Of a stretch of DNA of 64,000 nt, positions 63,532 through 64,000 are shown piece by piece. Within the stretch, counting starts at the first letter, position 1. Every line of letters begins with the position of its first letter. The notes beneath the pieces are model-generated. The model saw nothing but the letters and a program-made list of their open reading frames with translations. It searched no databases and had not been told where the DNA came from. The position numbers were made by a program, and so were the translations under genes. Source of the DNA: Mycobacterium asiaticum (GTDB taxonomy: Bacteria; Actinomycetota; Actinomycetes; Mycobacteriales; Mycobacteriaceae); the NCBI RefSeq assembly GCF_001673365.1, contig NZ_LZLS01000220.1, positions 29,258 to 93,257 of the forward strand, given 5' to 3'.

Positions 63532-63923
63532 GCGGCCACACGGGCCTTGACGTAGTCGCGAAGCTCGTCGGTACCGACGCTCGCGCCCTTCTTGAGTGCG
63601 ACGGCGGCACCCACCTCTTCGCCGAGTTCGTCGTGCGGCACACCGACGACCGCGGCTTCGGCCACCGCCGGATGCTCGTAGAGCACTTCCTCGATCTCAC
63701 GGGGATAGACGTTGTAGCCGCCGCGGATGATCATGTCCTTGGTGCGGTCGACGATGAAGAAGTAGCCGTCCTCGTCAACGCGTCCGACATCGCCGGTCGA
63801 CAGCCAACCGTCCTCGGAGACGGTGGCTTTGGTGGCATCGGGCAGATTCCAGTAACCCTTCATGACATTGTGGCCTCGGATCTGAATCTCACCCGGCTCA
63901 CCCTGGGCCACCTCGGCGCCGTT

Positions 63924-63999
63924 GCCATCGACTACGCGCATTTCGACGCCCTCGACCGGGGTGCCGATAGAGCCCGCCTTACGCGGCCGGTCAGGATGG
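63924..63999 (-). repeat. Right arm of 76-bp perfect inverted repeat
   Basis: Reverse-complement twin of 63363-63438. The window ends one base beyond it. That base (64000) differs from the corresponding left-hand base, which suggests but does not prove that the repeat stops here. Confidence 0.97.
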
Positions 64000-64000
64000 A

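Larger units (their letters stand above)
63300..64000 (-). pseudogene. Acyl-CoA synthetase C-terminal half on the opposite strand, 5' end outside window
   Basis: Reading leftward from 64000, an open frame without start gives HPDRPRKAGSIGTPVEGVEM and then, from 63923 to 63439, the C-terminal domain of an acyl-CoA synthetase: GWLSTGDVGRVDEDGY, the hinge-region DRTKDMIIRGGYNVYPREIEE, and A10 GPTGKVLKREI with the catalytic Lys. After 63438 the frame runs on through the antisense of the N-terminal half to a stop at 63300. The start, if any, lies beyond 64000. It is the missing half of the gene at 62428-63438. Confidence 0.8.

Overview
The window is a GC-rich mycobacterial chromosome segment, read in the opposite direction to the Mycobacterium tuberculosis H37Rv numbering. 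The core gene order follows Rv3267 down to Rv3226c almost gene for gene: an LCP ligase, rmlD, wbbL, manB, mamA, fbiB/fbiA, whiB2, pmmA/manA, alkB-rubA-rubB, sahH, tmk, mtrA-mtrB-lpqB, hpf, secA1, mddA, tgs3, ppk2, desA3, rsgA, aroA and an SRAP protein. Protein lengths and motifs fit a slow-grower-like Mycobacterium outside the M. tuberculosis complex, because several accessory blocks interrupt this order. Homology statements come from recognising the sequences, not from a search.

Layout. 1-16 kb: cell-envelope and sugar-nucleotide genes (LCP ligase, dTDP-rhamnose synthesis, rhamnosyltransferase, mannose activation), with a NUDIX gene, the adenine methyltransferase mamA and the F420 genes fbiB/fbiA on the opposite strand. 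whiB2, pmmA, a TobH-like gene and manA follow, then a flavoprotein oxygenase. 16-20 kb: an APC amino-acid transporter and the alkane hydroxylase operon alkB-rubA-rubB-tetR. 20-27.4 kb: sahH, tmk and the MtrA-MtrB-LpqB signalling operon. 27.4-29.2 kb: an insertion with a proline-rich secreted protein and an LdtMt1-like L,D-transpeptidase. 29.3-34 kb: comF-like, hpf and secA1. 34-36.4 kb: two genes, one an HD-GYP/LuxR fusion, in place of Rv3239c. 36.4-43.3 kb: mddA, an Rv3235-family protein, an unsplit tgs3, ppk2, a DUF6912 gene, and the Rv3230c-desA3 desaturase pair with elaborate palindromes in front of each.

43.3-53 kb is a catabolic island between desA3 and rsgA, which are neighbours in M. 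tuberculosis. It has an AraC regulator, a Baeyer-Villiger-type monooxygenase, a ChoD-like GMC oxidase, a BKACE-type keto-acid cleavage enzyme, a DUF302 protein, a nitrilase, a thiolase and an HxlR regulator. 53.1-56.2 kb returns to the core (rsgA, aroA, SRAP). 56.2-64 kb is a second accessory block: a hydroxyacyl-CoA dehydrogenase, a small secreted protein, and a TetR gene divergent from an operon of MBL hydrolase, SDR, sulfotransferase, alcohol dehydrogenase and acyl-CoA synthetase.

The strongest anomaly is at the right edge. The acyl-CoA synthetase gene is broken at 63438: its N-terminal half lies on the + strand and its C-terminal half on the - strand. A 76-bp perfect inverted repeat (63363-63438 and 63924-63999) flanks the 485-bp reversed segment. 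Flipping that segment restores one open reading frame with all the adenylation motifs. This could be an intragenic invertible switch, an inverted (fold-back) duplication, or an assembly chimera. The window ends one base past the repeat, so the sequence here cannot decide between them.
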